The translations under genes were made by a program, and so were the position numbers. This document shows, piece by piece, positions 1-12,002 of a DNA stretch of 64,000 bases. Where the stretch lies: NCBI GenBank assembly GCA_030063045.1, contig JAQSEB010000032.1, positions 558,001 to 622,000 on the forward strand, in the 5' to 3' direction. The first letter of the stretch is position 1; each line of letters opens with the position of its first letter. This DNA is from Pratylenchus scribneri. Lineage: Eukaryota; Nematoda; Chromadorea; Rhabditida; Pratylenchidae. The notes beneath the pieces were generated by a model. That model was not told the origin of the DNA. It did no database searches and saw only the letters and a list, made by a program, of their open reading frames with translations.

Positions 1-185
1 TGAAATTGGATCACAAAAAGTTCGGGAAAATTGTGCGCGAAAATTCCAACCCCAATCTGCATCAATTTTTGGTGGGGGATTTGGATTTGCACTCGCCAAA
101 CAAACAATTTATATTTGGTAATAATTTGCACAGCAATTCGCCAATATTGGAGGGAAAGTTCGCGCCCCGTCATTCATTCATTCAT

Positions 186-3100
186 TCATTGTCTATTCTT
201 CACACAAACTTGGCATCTGGATACTCTGTCTTTGAGGCCACCTGCCTTCAATGTTTGTGGCATCGGCTTCCGGAATTGATTTTGCTGGAGGGGAATCAAT
301 TTTGATTGAATTTACATTCATCGATTTACCTGCTCAACAACGGCCAACCAAAATCCATGATTTGTTGCATAATAATTGCATGTTCCCTTGCCATGGCATT
401 CAATGAAAGGGACCGAATAGAATTCCTCAAGGCAACTTCCGGGTGATTCAAAATTTTGACCAGTTCCCTCGGCTCCAGCCGCCATATGCTTCAAATAAAT
501 AAATGGAGTAAATGAATTGAGTCCATTCATTACCATTGCAAAACTGTAACCGGCCCAAACAGGCGACCAGCCGGATGGACATTCGGGCACATAATTGTCC
601 TGTGAATGGACGGCCATCATTTGGGTTGGACTTTCGCAGACGGAACATCGGGAAATGTGCTCCCGTAATGCATTCCCAGTCATCTTATTAGCAAAATGAA
701 TGAATGAAGGGGATTATTCCCCCAAATATCCTTACGGGCGTCATCATTTGATTCATTGGCTTTCCCGTACTCAACCAGAAAGAATAATCATTTCGACTAC
801 TGAAATGGCAAACTTCCTTCAAATTGCAGAACATAAAAGGCATTGTGGAGAATTTTGGGAGGCATGAGCCTGAAAATGAATGAATTTAATTTTTTTTCAC
901 AATTTTGGACCTGGAGTGCCCAAATCTTGTCCGGCCGCTCGCCCATTTCCCTGTACATATAAAAGGGAATATCCACTCCATAATTGTTGCATCCCAGATG
1001 GACATGGTGGTATTTCGGTTGTTTGTGAATGTTTTGTGATGGTGAATCCACGTGATGGTGCCCACCCACTATAATGAGAATGTTTTTTACTTTTTCAAAA
1101 GAAATTCCCCTCACCCAGGAGGCCCAGGGAAACCAGGTGGACCGGGTAATCCAGGCCGCCCTTCTCGCCCAAAAGTGCCCGGCACTCCGCTCATTCCGGC
1201 CTCCCCTTTTGGCCCTGGGATTCCGGACAATCCAGGATTGCCCGGTTCGCCCCTCAGTCCTGGATAGCCGGCTGGCCCTGGTGGCCCAGCCAATCCTGGC
1301 ATGCCCATTTCGCCAGGCAATCCGGGAATGCCTGCCAATCCAATTTCACCGGGATAGCCTCGAGGCGCATGTGCTTCCTAAAAGAGAGTATAAAATTTTA
1401 TATTCTATTAAATTGGCCCACCAAATCGAAAGGTGCCTGCATTCCTGGTCTGCCAGGTGGGCCTTGATCTCCTGGATATCCTTTTGGTCCGGCCAATCCT
1501 GGCAATCCCTCCATTCCTCGTTCGCCTTTTTCCCCTGGAATGCCGGGTAATCCATCTGATCCTCTTCCTCCTGGCATTCCTCTCATTCCTTCTGGCCCTA
1601 TTTCTCCCTAAATTTTCACAAATTTTTTTCCCATTTTCTCGCCAATTTCCTACTCTTTGTCCGGGATAACCCGGCTCGCCGGGTGGCCCTGGAAATCCGG
1701 GAATTCCATTCGGATTGCCAATTCCTTTGATTCCAGGTGGCCCAAGTGGGCCTGGCAGGCCCGGAAGTCCATCTTGGCCGCGACGACCTGAATTTGGATT
1801 TGATGAGAATATTTCCTTTGTTTTTCACCTGGTTTTCCGTCAATTCCCCGTAATCCATGTTCTCCTTGCAATCCGGGCATCCCTCTATCGCCCACCTCTC
1901 CTGGTAATCCTGGTGCGCCCGGATAGCCGGCATCTCCTGGTTCTCCTCTCAATCCGGGCATTCCAGGGTATCCATCAGGGCCGGGAGGGCCATCATCGCC
2001 TCTTTGGCCAGGAATTGGAATTCCAGCTTGGCCAGGAATGCCCGGCAATCCAGCATCGCCTTGTGGGCCCTCGAGGCCAGGAAATCCATCTTTGCCCGGA
2101 AGGCCAGGGACTCCATCAAATCCTCTGTCGCCTTTCAATCCAGGCATTCCGGGTTGGCCTGGTAGTCCGGCATCGCCAATTCGGCCAGGAATTCCAGGTA
2201 GGCCACTGTCCCCCTATTCGAATGAAATTGACCCCTTTTTATAGCCAATAATCCTTCTTACGGGTGGTCCAATTGGTCCAGGTTGACCGGACAATCCTGG
2301 GTAGCCAAAATCGCCTTGGGCTCCTTTCAATCCTGGCAATCCGGGCATTCCATGTAATCCGGGCAATCCCGCATCTCCATTTATTCCTTTTCGGCCTTTT
2401 TCACCCGCAATTCCTGGTGCCCCCTAAATTTATCATTTTCATTCCCTCATTAAATAAACATTTTAATTAACATCAATTCCTGGCAATCCATCTCCACCAG
2501 GCAGCCCTGCCATTCCATTTTCGCCCTTGATTCCAGGCATTCCCGGAAGGCCATCCAATCCGGGCCTTCCTGGCATTCCTGATTGACCCGATTCGCCAGG
2601 TGGCCCCGGAATTCCAGTGAATCCTGGTGTGCCCGGCATTCCCGGTTGGCCAGGGATTCCTTCGAAGCCAAAATCGCCGGGTTCGCCTTTCGGTCCAGGA
2701 AATCCCTAAAGCAAAAAGTTAATTCATTTTTGTACTTTCTTCGGCATACGGGAATGCTTTGTCCAGGTATGCCAATTTCCCCAGGAATTCCGTCAATTCC
2801 TCTTTCGCCCATAGGCCCTTCCAATCCAGGTCTTCCGGGTACTCCATCATCGCCTCTCATTCCAATCATTCCAGGGAATCCGTCTGGTCCTGGCATTCCG
2901 GGTATTCCTGGCTGTCCGGCATCTCCTCTCTCCCCAATCAATCCCGGATATCCATCTTTTCCAGGCAAACCGGGAATGCCTAAAATGTTGGTCAAATCAT
3001 CATCGCATTTCCATTTCCACGGTACACTACAACTGAGCGAAGTCTCAACTTGGCGACATCGCTAGCTCATTAAGGATGAAACTATGATTGATGATTTTAG

Positions 3101-6100
3101 TGTAAGAGCACATTTCTGGCTATCGACAAATATAAGATTTATTTGGTTTGGTTCAGAATTGGTAGAGTTATACTTTAAAAAAATGAAAAGAAAGACATAT
3201 GTATAAATTTGCAAATTTTTCGTGTTTTTTAGGTATAACTCTACTAATTCTGAACCAAACCAAATAAATCTTATATCAATCGATAGCCAGAAATGTGCTC
3301 TTTATTTTGATATGAAAATCATCAATCATGGTTTCGTCCTTGATGAGCTATAACAGTTTAACGAGTGCGCATTTCCATTCCCCTTTTCTCACCATTTTCG
3401 CCCGGTTGTCCTTCTGCCCCAGGGAATCCTTCCCTTCCCGGATTTCCCTGCATTCCGGGCTGTCCAGGCAGTCCGGGAAGTCCATCATCTCCTCTTTGCC
3501 CGTTCAATCCAGGAAAACCAATTGTGCCACTTTCGCCTGGTTGGCCCGATAATCCTGGCATTCCAGGTTGACCCTTTTAATATTCCCAAAAATGTTGCCA
3601 ATTTCATCAAAAATTAATTACCGAAATTCCAATTGGCCCACTCTGTCCAAATTCGCCTTTTTGTCCGGGAATTCCAGGTATGCCAGATTGTCCTGCCATT
3701 CCTTTTTCCCCGGGAATGCCCGGCATCCCCGGCGCCCCTGGCCGTCCATCCTTGCCCGGAATGCCCACCAATCCTTTAATTTAGGCAAAATGCAACAATT
3801 TTGTCATTCTCTCCACCCACCAGATTCTCCTTTTGGCCCTGGCAATCCAATTATTCCTTCGAACCCATTTTCACCGCTCATTCCTCTCAATCCGGGTGCC
3901 CCTGGCCTTCCGGGCATTCCATCGGCTCCTCTCAATCCCGGCAGGCCTGCATCCCCTGGTTCACCTTTTCCTCCCGGATATCCTGCTAATCCTGGCAAAC
4001 CATAGCCAGCCTCCCCGGGTGGACCTTTTAATTATACAAATAAATCCATCAAATCAGTCCAAGGGACATCTCCCCAGTTACAAATAAATTCAATATAAAT
4101 TTGAAATTATTAGGAAAGAGAAAATATATTCATTTAAACTAGGGTTGCGCCCCCGCACCCGCGGGGGCCACCCCCGACGGGGATCCCCGCACTTTTTGGG
4201 TTTCACCCCCGACCCTACCCCCGCATATGCCACCCCCGCGCCCCCGCAAGAGCCACCCCCGCGCCCCCGCACCCCCGCGGGGGTGAACATGCACCCCATA
4301 TTATTGGATTTTTCAAGGAAAATGGGGTTCGATAGGGAAATTTTGACCAAATTTTTGTAGGATATTAAAATTTTTTATTAAAATTTTTCTCTGCGAGGCT
4401 ATTTTTAGGTAAAATTTTTCGCTGCGCGGCCATTTTTGGATGAATTTTTCTTCAAAAAAATTTTTTATTTGAAAAATGTGGCTTTTTAAAAAATTTACGC
4501 TACCCCCGCCCCCGCGGGGATCCCCGCGGGGGCCCCCGCAGGGGGTCACCCCCGAACCCGTCCCCGCAAGTGCCAACCCCGCAAACCCCGACCCCCGCAC
4601 AACCCGCCCCCGCACTGCGGGGGCGCAACCCTAATTTAAACTAAAAATGTATTTTTAAATCATTTTATTTTTTATTATAAAATACCAAGATTATTATCAA
4701 AATGGCTTAGATTGAAGGGAATTATGATTTAAATAAACAATGACTGTCATTCTCCTCAAATGCAATCAAAGGAAAGGAGACTGTAAGAGAAAGAGAAGTA
4801 AGTATATGAATATGCCCTCAAGGCAATTCATATTACTAAGCAGCTGGCTGCTGAATGTTGCTGCTGACCGGCGCTCTGCTGCTACAGTATTTTTACCCCT
4901 TTCTTTGATCAACGACAGAGCATTTCAATTTGCCCTATCATCCATAAATGTCGTTTTTAGATGCTTAATAACTCTCTTCATTCTCCTCTATTTGGTATGG
5001 TTTTGTAGAGTGGAAAATGCTCTTTCTTATATTATAAATAATATTCCATAAATTTTTAATAAAGAATATGTTTATGTTTTAAAAAGAGCACAAGATTTTA
5101 CTTTACCATAATTTTTCGCAATGGCCAAAATCTTCAGAAATAATTTGCTAATAATTTCAAATTTAAACTGAATTTTTTATTAAGCTATTTTGTGTCCATA
5201 TTTGTACCATTGTGGAGATGACCTATACCAAAACCCTATTAAAAATACCAGACAATCCGGGCAGCCCAGGCAATCCTTCTGCACCCGGCTCTCCAGCAAT
5301 TCCATCAAATCCGGGTGCCCCCGGCCTTCCAGCCATTCCTGGCGGCCCTCTTGGTCCCATTCTTCCGATTTTCCCTGGTATTCCGGCAATTCCCTTTTCG
5401 CCCAACAATCCTGACATGCCCTCTGGGCCTGGTCTTCCGGATGCTGAAAATAAACAATAAAACATTCAAATTATTCCCATTCTTTTTTTACCTCCTGGAT
5501 ATCCTGGCTCGCCTCTTTCTCCTTTTGCCCCTGGCAATCCTGGTAGCCCTGGTTTTCCATCCCTTTCACTTGTGTCCAAAATATCCATTGGAGCCATTTC
5601 TCCGGGTTTACCTGCAAATTCACCCTCTATTCAATTTAACTATTTTCTGTCCAAAACCTGGTGGTCCATCCAATCCAGGCAATCCATCATCCCCTCTTTG
5701 GCCTGCAAATCCCGGCGTTCCCGGCACCCCGGGAATTGAATCGCCCGGCATTCCCGGCGGCCCTGGCAGTCCCAATTGTCCATCTCTTCCTCGCTTTCCG
5801 GGAATTCCTGCAACGCCCTTTTCGCCGAATAGGCCAGGCAGTCCGGGGAGTCCAGGTGAGCCAGGAATGCCATCACGCCCCATCGGTCCAGGATAACCGG
5901 GTAATCCTGGGATGCCGCGTTCGCCTTTTTCGCCTGAGGAAACAATTCAAATTGGTCAATTCCACTCAAATAATTTACCCGGCACTCCCGGTGGATTCTC
6001 CAATGGACCAATCACATCGCCCGCTTCGCCCTTCATGCCCGGATAGCCCGGAATTCCAGGGAGGCCTTCTGATCCCTAAAAATGCTCAAAATTGCTTTAA

Positions 6101-8570
6101 TTCATTTTCATTTTTGGACATACCGATAATCCAGGTGGCCCAACCAAACCAGGTTTTCCGCCCACTCCTTTTTGGCCTGGCAATCCCACAACCCCGTCCG
6201 GTCCTGGCGGCCCTTTCCATCCATCCTGTCCAGACATCCCCGGTTCGCCCTTCTCTCCCGGTGTTCCATCCGGACAGAATCCGCAATCATCGCCCCTGAG
6301 TCCAGGTAAGCCGGGTGCCCCCGGTTGGCCAGGCAGCCCAATTCGGCCATTTTCGCCGGGTGGGCCAGGAAGGCCGGGAAGACCAGGTGGGCCAACTTTT
6401 TTCACTCCAGTGCCCGGGAAACCCTTGATGCCTGGTGGGCCAACATCGCCAACTTCGCCCGGTGTTCCAGGGCTCCTTAAATTAATATTTATTTGTATTT
6501 TGTCCATTCATTCAAACCCACCATCCATCCACTCCCGGCAATCCATCTTGGCCTATATATTCATTTAATATTTAATTAATTTGAATTGTCGAAAATTGTA
6601 CCCGGTGGCCCTTGAATGTCATATCCGGGCAACCCTGGTTCGCCGACAATTCCAACCGGCCCTTGTTCGCCGGGTCTGCCTGGCTCGCCCGAAAATCCAG
6701 GGAATCCATCTTCTCCTCTATCTCCTTTCTCGCTGAATCCAGGTGGACCGGCCAATCCAGGAATTCCAGGTGGGCCTGGCTCGCCAACGGCTCCTCTTGC
6801 TCCAACTGCTCCAATTGGCCCATTATTTCCGGGCATTCCTTTCTCTCCTGGGATTCCATCTGCTCCTTGCACTGTTAAATTAACCAAAAAATGTCATAAA
6901 TTCATTCCCTAAATTTCCACCTCCCCTTGGCCCGGGTGCCCCATGCCCAACTCCAAATGGTCCGGGTGGCCCAGCATCGCCTTCAAGGCCGCATCTCCCT
7001 GGATAGCCAATGTCGCCAGCCGATCCCTTTTCGCCCGTATATCCAGGCAAACTATTTAAATTGAATGAATAATCAAATCTGCGTATAGCTCACCCAGATT
7101 GGCCTGGCATTCCTTTTTCTCCTTTTGGCCCCATTTGCCCTAAATCTCCATCTTTGCCTTTTTTGCCCTAAATTTCATCATAAATGGTGAATTTGTCAAT
7201 TCATATTTCAAACTAACTCGATTTCCGGCATCACCAAAATCGCCCTTTTGCCCTTTCAATCCAGGATATCCTGGGGGGCCATCAAATCCTGGCATTCCAT
7301 GTGGACCTTTTTCAATGAAATTTAATTCATTCATTCATTCATTCAATTATTTTCTACCAAATGGACCAATTCTGCCTTTTTCGCCCTTTTCTCCCATTGG
7401 TCCCGCCGGCCCTTGAATGACTTCACTTTCTTCGGGGCTTAACAATGATCCAGCCAAAAATCCAGGTGCACCCGGCGGTCCTAAATAAATTTACAATTTT
7501 CGTTTAGAATTTTCCACTAGCCTGGTGGTCCCAATTTTCCTTTTTCTCCTTTCAATCCCGGCGTCCTCGGTCCCATTCTGCCTTTTTCGCCTGGTGGCCC
7601 AGCAAATCCCGGTGGCCCATATTGTCCTTGATCGCCTCGATATCCCTTTAAACCGGGCACTCCTGGTTTGCCGGGAAGTCCTGCAAAATATGTCAAAATA
7701 TTCATTTTGGGTTGGCATTTGTTATTCACCGGGTATTCCGTGCAATCCCGGCTCCCCTTTTGCCCCTTTTATTCCATCCGAATTTATGCCGCCTTCACCC
7801 GGCATTCCAGGCTTCCCAGGCCGTCCCGCTTCCCCATCAATGCCTCTCATGCCCGGTGTGCCTGCAATTCCTGGCCTTCCCGGAATTCCCTGAATCCATT
7901 TGTCCATTCTTCTATTCCTTCTTCAAATTCACTCACATCTGTTCCATTGCATCCTGGAGGGCCCATTTCCCCGGGCAATCCGGGCAGCCCATCAAGTCCC
8001 GGAATACCGTCTCTTCCTGGTGCCCCTGGCAATCCTCTGTCCCCTCTCATTCCTTTGGGGCCAACATCACCAAAATCTCCTTCAGATCCGGGCATTCCAG
8101 GTGCCCCCACCGTTCCTTCTGGCCCATCTGTTCCCGGCACGCCTGGGAATCCACGTTCACCCGTGAATCCGGGCATTCCCTTAAAATGCAATGATGGGAG
8201 TATGGCAAAATTGGCAAACAAAATTGGACAATTCCCACTCAAAATGAGCCCCAAAGGAAGGAAAAGAATGAAATGAAATTCATTGAATCTATTTGCTTAT
8301 TTGTTAACAAAAAGGGACATTGAATGAATTTACCTGTTCGCCCTTTTGGCCTGGACAAATGCAAGGGGGAATACATCCTTTACAAGCTCCATAGCATTCA
8401 ACCGGGGAAATGTTTTGGAGAATAATAAAAAGAAGTATGGAAAATGAAGTAAACAATTCAAATGGTTGGATTATTTTTGTTGTTCTCCTCGCCGTCAATA
8501 TTTTTGTTGTTTTTGGCCTAATATATTTGTGCTTTCTTCTCCTCCATTTTGTTGAGCCTTGACCATTCAT
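186..8570 (-). CDS. emb-9: Type IV collagen alpha-1-like chain (EMB-9 type), multi-exon
   Basis: Basement-membrane collagen that forms the secreted type IV network. The ATG at 8570 starts a Lys/Arg-rich head, a hydrophobic segment ([11 protein letters not shown]) and a Cys-rich 7S-type region ([17 protein letters not shown]). About 20 exons of interrupted Gly-X-Y repeat follow down to about 1110. The C-terminal NC1 domain lies at 186-1065 and, once spliced, holds both half-domains: [17 protein letters not shown], then [33 protein letters not shown] and a final [11 protein letters not shown] before the stop at 186. Signatures such as GSCLEEF and FIECHG.GTCNYYA fit alpha-1-like rather than alpha-2-like chains, hence EMB-9 rather than LET-2. 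NC1 introns are tiny (285-329 and 489-533, 45 nt each; the second is in frame). Three introns hold mobile elements. No alpha-2 partner gene lies next to it. Helix exon borders were not all resolved. Confidence 0.93.
3063..3350. mobile_element. Palindromic MITE in a collagen IV intron
   Basis: Two near-perfect inverted arms of about 115 bp flank a loop of about 60 bp. The left arm starts TAGCTCATTAAGGATGAAAC and the right arm ends with its near-complement (GTTTCGTCCTTGATGAGCTA). The ends carry TA, compatible with a Tc1/mariner-type TA target site, but that class is an inference. No coding capacity. It lies between collagen exons, so it is removed with the intron. Confidence 0.8.
4140..4633. 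mobile_element. Non-autonomous hAT-like element with GC-rich ends
   Basis: The ends are inverted repeats (TAGGGTTGCGCCCCCGCA against TGCGGGGGCGCAACCCTA), flanked by an exact 8-bp duplication ATTTAAAC at 4132-4139 and 4634-4641. An 8-bp duplication with TAGGG-type termini is the hallmark of hAT transposons. The terminal blocks consist of C-rich CCCCCGCA-like units, in sharp contrast with the AT-rich host. The centre (about 4290-4500) is AT-rich and has no transposase. It sits in a collagen IV intron, beside a second repeat. Confidence 0.85.
4660..5075. repeat. Dispersed foldback repeat family, copy A
   Basis: One of three diverged copies in this window (others near 14640-15090 and 26765-27215). 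Shared landmarks are TATGCCCTCAAGGCA, a CTGCTAC.GTATTTT block, TTTGATCAACGACAGAG, and terminal segments resembling GTATGGTTTTGTAGAGTGGA. The outer parts are imperfect inverted repeats of each other. No ORF resembles a transposase, so this is a non-autonomous element. It lies in the same collagen IV intron as the hAT-like element, which inserted at its left edge. Confidence 0.65.
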
Positions 8571-9496
8571 GGCCTTTTCCCTCTTTGATCAATATGGATG
8601 AAAGAAATGCAACGGCAATTCCGCAACAATTTGTTTAGAATAAAAGAAGGAAGAGGAGGAATTGGCCAATGAAAATGAAGGGGGAAATGGACACTGGCCA
8701 AGTTGATTGATCTAAAAGGGAAGAAAAGGACAAACACCGGCAAAATGACGGCCAAATGGCCAACAATCGCTGATGATTGAATGAATGGACATTGGGGGAT
8801 ATGAAAAGGACAGCCCCTGCCCTGGGGGGATGAGTCAGCGATTCTGGCAATCTTGGCAGAGGGGAAAGAAGGCATTGGAGGAGGACAACTGGCAATTCGG
8901 GAGGGGCGATCGATTGACGGGCCAGAAAGTGCCTCGGGGGCCGGACTGGGACATTTGCATCAATGGAGGCTTCTTCCCCTTTGCAACTCATCCATTGGCC
9001 CCATTTCCCCATTTATTCCCTTCAATCTATCCAATCTTCCCCTTCTTTCCTTTTTGCTTCTTCTTTTGGCCAAACCACACTAAACGGTGTGCATTTGGTG
9101 GAAGAAGGGAAGGCAGCAGCAGCTGCAGAAAAGGTGGCAAAGGGGCACAAATGTGCGACGGAGGGGGTAGACCGAAAAAGCAGCATTTTTATTTTACGAA
9201 AGGAGAAAAATTGAAGAAAGCATGTATGGAATGGAAAAAAAGTGGAATTGGATTTGGGATTGGATTTGGGATGCAGGTGTTAAAAAATGAGAAGACAAAG
9301 GAAGGAAGGAATCAAAAATTTTGTTGGAATTGGACGAAATAATTCATCATTGACTGACTGAGAAGAACTTTTTTATTAATGAATTATGGCAGTGAAATTG
9401 AATAAAATGGGAGAAGAAGGCATTATTCATTATTGTGGATTTGACTAGAATATATTGAATTAATATAGATTTGGGCATCATTATTATTATTATTTA
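8571..9496. other. Intergenic region upstream of collagen IV
   Basis: About 0.9 kb between the collagen start and the 3' end of the next minus-strand gene. It should hold the collagen promoter and 5' UTR. ORFs of up to about 185 codons read through it, but their composition is low-complexity (runs of Phe/Pro or Gly/Lys) and no family is recognisable, so I call no gene. Confidence 0.5.
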
Positions 9497-10690
9497 TTAG
9501 ATTGTCTTGATTGATGCCATTACTGCAGCCGTGGCCGTTTCCAATTGTTCTTCTTCCTCTTCATCATTCTCTTTTGCCACCACCTCATTATTCATTATTC
9601 CCTCTTCCAAATGTTCATCCTCCTTATCATTCTCCTCCAACTTCTTCTTTTCGCCCTGCAAAACACTTCATTAATCCAATAATTCCCCCAAATTCACTGG
9701 CCATTATTTCCACATTTCCATCGGCTGTAAAGAAAGCCAGCACCGAATGAAGGTCAATATCGTCGGCTAATTTCCATTGGCGATTTAATTTTTTGATGGT
9801 CACCGTTCCATTTTCATTATTTTCCTCAAAATGTTCTCCATCAAGTGCCAATATTTTGGTAAATGAATTAATGGATACCTTTTCAAATATGACAATATAA
9901 TTATTTCCTCTCAAATTTAGGTACTTTAAAATCGCTATCAGTGAATCCTTTCGCCTCCACCCTAATTTGGAACCCTTCTTGTTCATTCATAATTTCCTTA
10001 TCCGGATCAACCTTTTTGGCCTCCTCCCTGTCATCCTCTTTTTCTTGCTCAATTTGAACATTTTTCCCATTTTCTTGGTTTTCTTGGTGAATTTGACCAT
10101 CTACCTCCTCCATATTAAGCACAAAATTGCCTTCCGATGGAGTAGGAGGCGGAGGTGGAATAAAATGGCATTTCGGTGTGGAAGCTTTGAAAATAGGAGA
10201 TGGTAAATTTGCTGCTGAACGATTATTGTCAATTGGCAATTCCCTTTTTGGGCGATGATTTTGCTCAATTTGAACATTTTTCCTATTTTCCTGATGAATT
10301 TGGCCATCACCCTCCTGCTGATGTGGTACAAAATTAGATTTCTGTGGAGGCCGAGGAGGAATATGGTATATTGGAGTGGGAGTAAAATGCCATTTCGGTG
10401 GGGGAAGCGAGTAAATTTGAGGTGGGAAATGTTCTGAACGATGATGGCCAATTGGCAATTCCCTTTTTGGGGTAAATTATTGGAATGAAAATTGGAATCA
10501 AAATGAATGAATACCTCAATGATGAGAGGATCATTCGGCGACGGCCAATTGTTGATTGATTCGAGAAAGGTTGGCCAAAAGATTGTGTCCAAAATTGTTG
10601 GTGGATTTGCTCCTCAAAAATGCGCTCTCTTCTAATGAGGATGAATTGAAATGGATGCGGAATGCGGATGAATGTCAATGCCAATAATGC
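9497..10690 (-). CDS. Divergent small heat shock protein (alpha-crystallin domain) with duplicated Pro-rich arm; 5' end incomplete
   Basis: ATP-independent chaperone family. The exon opening at 10690, after a TTTATTAG acceptor, has the RIFEEQIHQQFW arm typical of sHSP N-termini but no suitable ATG, so a first exon upstream is missing. A 52-nt intron follows. Next comes a long Pro/Gln-rich exon with two tandem copies of a block of about 72 residues, each starting RELPI and ending GQIHQEN..KNVQIEQ. The crystallin domain follows: FQIRVEAKGFTDSDFK, a 46-nt intron, then ILALDGEHFEENNENGTV, LNRQWKLADDIDLHSV and FTADGNVEIMA. The C-terminus is uncertain. A GTG donor near 9700 gives a stop at 9627, and another reading gives an acidic tail to 9497. 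The long arm is much larger than in ordinary sHSPs, which are usually 140-200 residues. Confidence 0.72.
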
Positions 10691-10704
10691 CTAATAAAGG
10701 CGGC

Positions 10705-10784
10705 CTTTCCTATTCATCCTACTGTACTCCCACTTTTTGTCTGTCATCCTATCAATCAAATATTGCCCAAAGCCTCTTTTTAAA
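10705..10784 (+). repeat. Displaced fragment of the flavin monooxygenase gene
   Basis: This segment of about 80 bp matches, in inverse orientation, 24733-24829 inside the FMO gene. Shared strings include ACTGTACTCCCACTTTTTGT, CTATCAATCAA and AAAGCCTCTTTTTAA. The FMO copy spans an exon coding NIAPSLFLI. The fragment here lacks about 20 bp that FMO has and lies just upstream of the sHSP exon. It is not coding. Confidence 0.6.
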
Positions 10785-11610
10785 ACCCGCTCATTTCCCC
10801 ATTAAATAGCCACTTTTTCTATTACTTTTTTGACGTTCTCTTATCAAATTTTCTCGCAAAACAGATAAATAATAATTTAAAGTTTTTATCCCCTCAAGTC
10901 CCTATCCAATTTTTTGGGCCACTGGGGGGCTTTGGCTTCTTGTGAAGACCCGTGGCTTGAGCCTAGACCCTGCTCTCGCCCCAAAAAACTTTAACCATAG
11001 ATTACATAGATTCCGACTAATATTTAAGGATAAACAAGACAAACATTATTTGGTAATTTTCCTCCAAGGGCATTGCCAATCGCGGGCACATCCTCCATTT
11101 TTGTTTGTTCGCCGAATATCGTTTCCATTCTTGATGTTGGATTTCATCTTCTTCTTCTCCATAATTCCGATAATTTTGAAAGGACATTTGGACGAAAAAT
11201 GGAAATTGAGGAGGAAAAAAAGGTGTGGAAAATTGGGGGAGGAGGAATAATAATAAAATAGAATGCCTTTTTAAAGGGTTTTGGGGAAGGAAGAGGGGAC
11301 GATGAATAAGCAGCAAAAAATGTGGGGGCAAAGTAATATTTCAGCCATCCAAAAGTGGCTTATTCCCTTTTGGAATTGGCTGGTAATATTTACACTTTTT
11401 TGCCCTTTTTTATTACAGAGGGTTATTGTTCAAATAAAAAATGGTGAATAGGGCGAATCATCACCAAAAAGAGTAGAATAAGGGTTAAATAATGGCATTC
11501 AGCAGAAATGAACAAATCGTAAGAAAAAACTTTATTCGATAATAAATTGGTCAATATATGTTCATTTGCATTTCATTCCCCTCTCCCTCAAATATTAATT
11601 TTTAATTCAA
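10785..11610. other. Non-coding stretch with no supported gene
   Basis: AT-rich with a few ORFs of 60-105 codons on both strands (for example 10942-11250 plus, 11017-11331 minus). None has a recognisable motif or consistent splice structure. The missing first exon of the small heat shock protein may lie here, but I could not place it. Confidence 0.4.
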
Positions 11611-12002
11611 TTATGATTTTCGTCCATTCTTTTCTTCTTCATTCTCCAACATCGCGCACTCGACGTGATCGAATTCCCTCGCCGCCTGAATCCGCCGAAA
11701 TAATCAACTGGAAATAAATTGTTTGGTGGCGAATCATTCAAATTATTTCCCTCAATTGATTTTTGCCTAAAGGAGGAAATAAAAAAGGAACACTGATAAG
11801 AAATAATTTTGTTTGTTTGTTCCAATCAAAACAACAATTTTCATCAATTTGATAATTTAAATGGCCCAATTTGCCCTTTTTCAACCTGATCCCCTTCAAC
11901 GACCAATTGTGGGGAATGATGATGATGATTATGGATTGAATGGACAAAGCAAATTGCCAATATGGAAATTAGCAAAAATGTGAATAAAATGGGTGAACGC
12001 AT
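11611..12002 (-). CDS. Possible small secreted His-rich peptide gene (two exons)
   Basis: The ATG at 12002 starts a convincing signal peptide (MRSPILFTFLLISILAICFV) followed by HSIHNHHHHSPQLVVEGDQ. A donor after that Gln can join in frame to an acceptor near 11685 (GGATTCAG), giving a short tail with FDHVEC and ending EEEKNGRKS at 11611. Other acceptors give different tails, so only the first exon is well supported. I recognise no family. A short effector or neuropeptide-type product is possible, but the sequence does not show it. Confidence 0.35.

Noticed and set aside
4090..4615. GC-rich ORFs (Gly/Arg/Pro) on both strands
   Set aside because: They are translations of the CCCCCGCA-like terminal blocks of the hAT-like element; no transposase similarity.
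1052..8276. Plus-strand Pro-rich ORFs across the collagen helix region (for example 5315-5896)
   Set aside because: They are antisense shadows of Gly-X-Y coding on the minus strand.
8785..9342. 185-codon plus-strand ORF upstream of collagen IV
   Set aside because: Low-complexity composition, no motif, and no supporting splice sites; it lies in the expected promoter of the minus-strand collagen.
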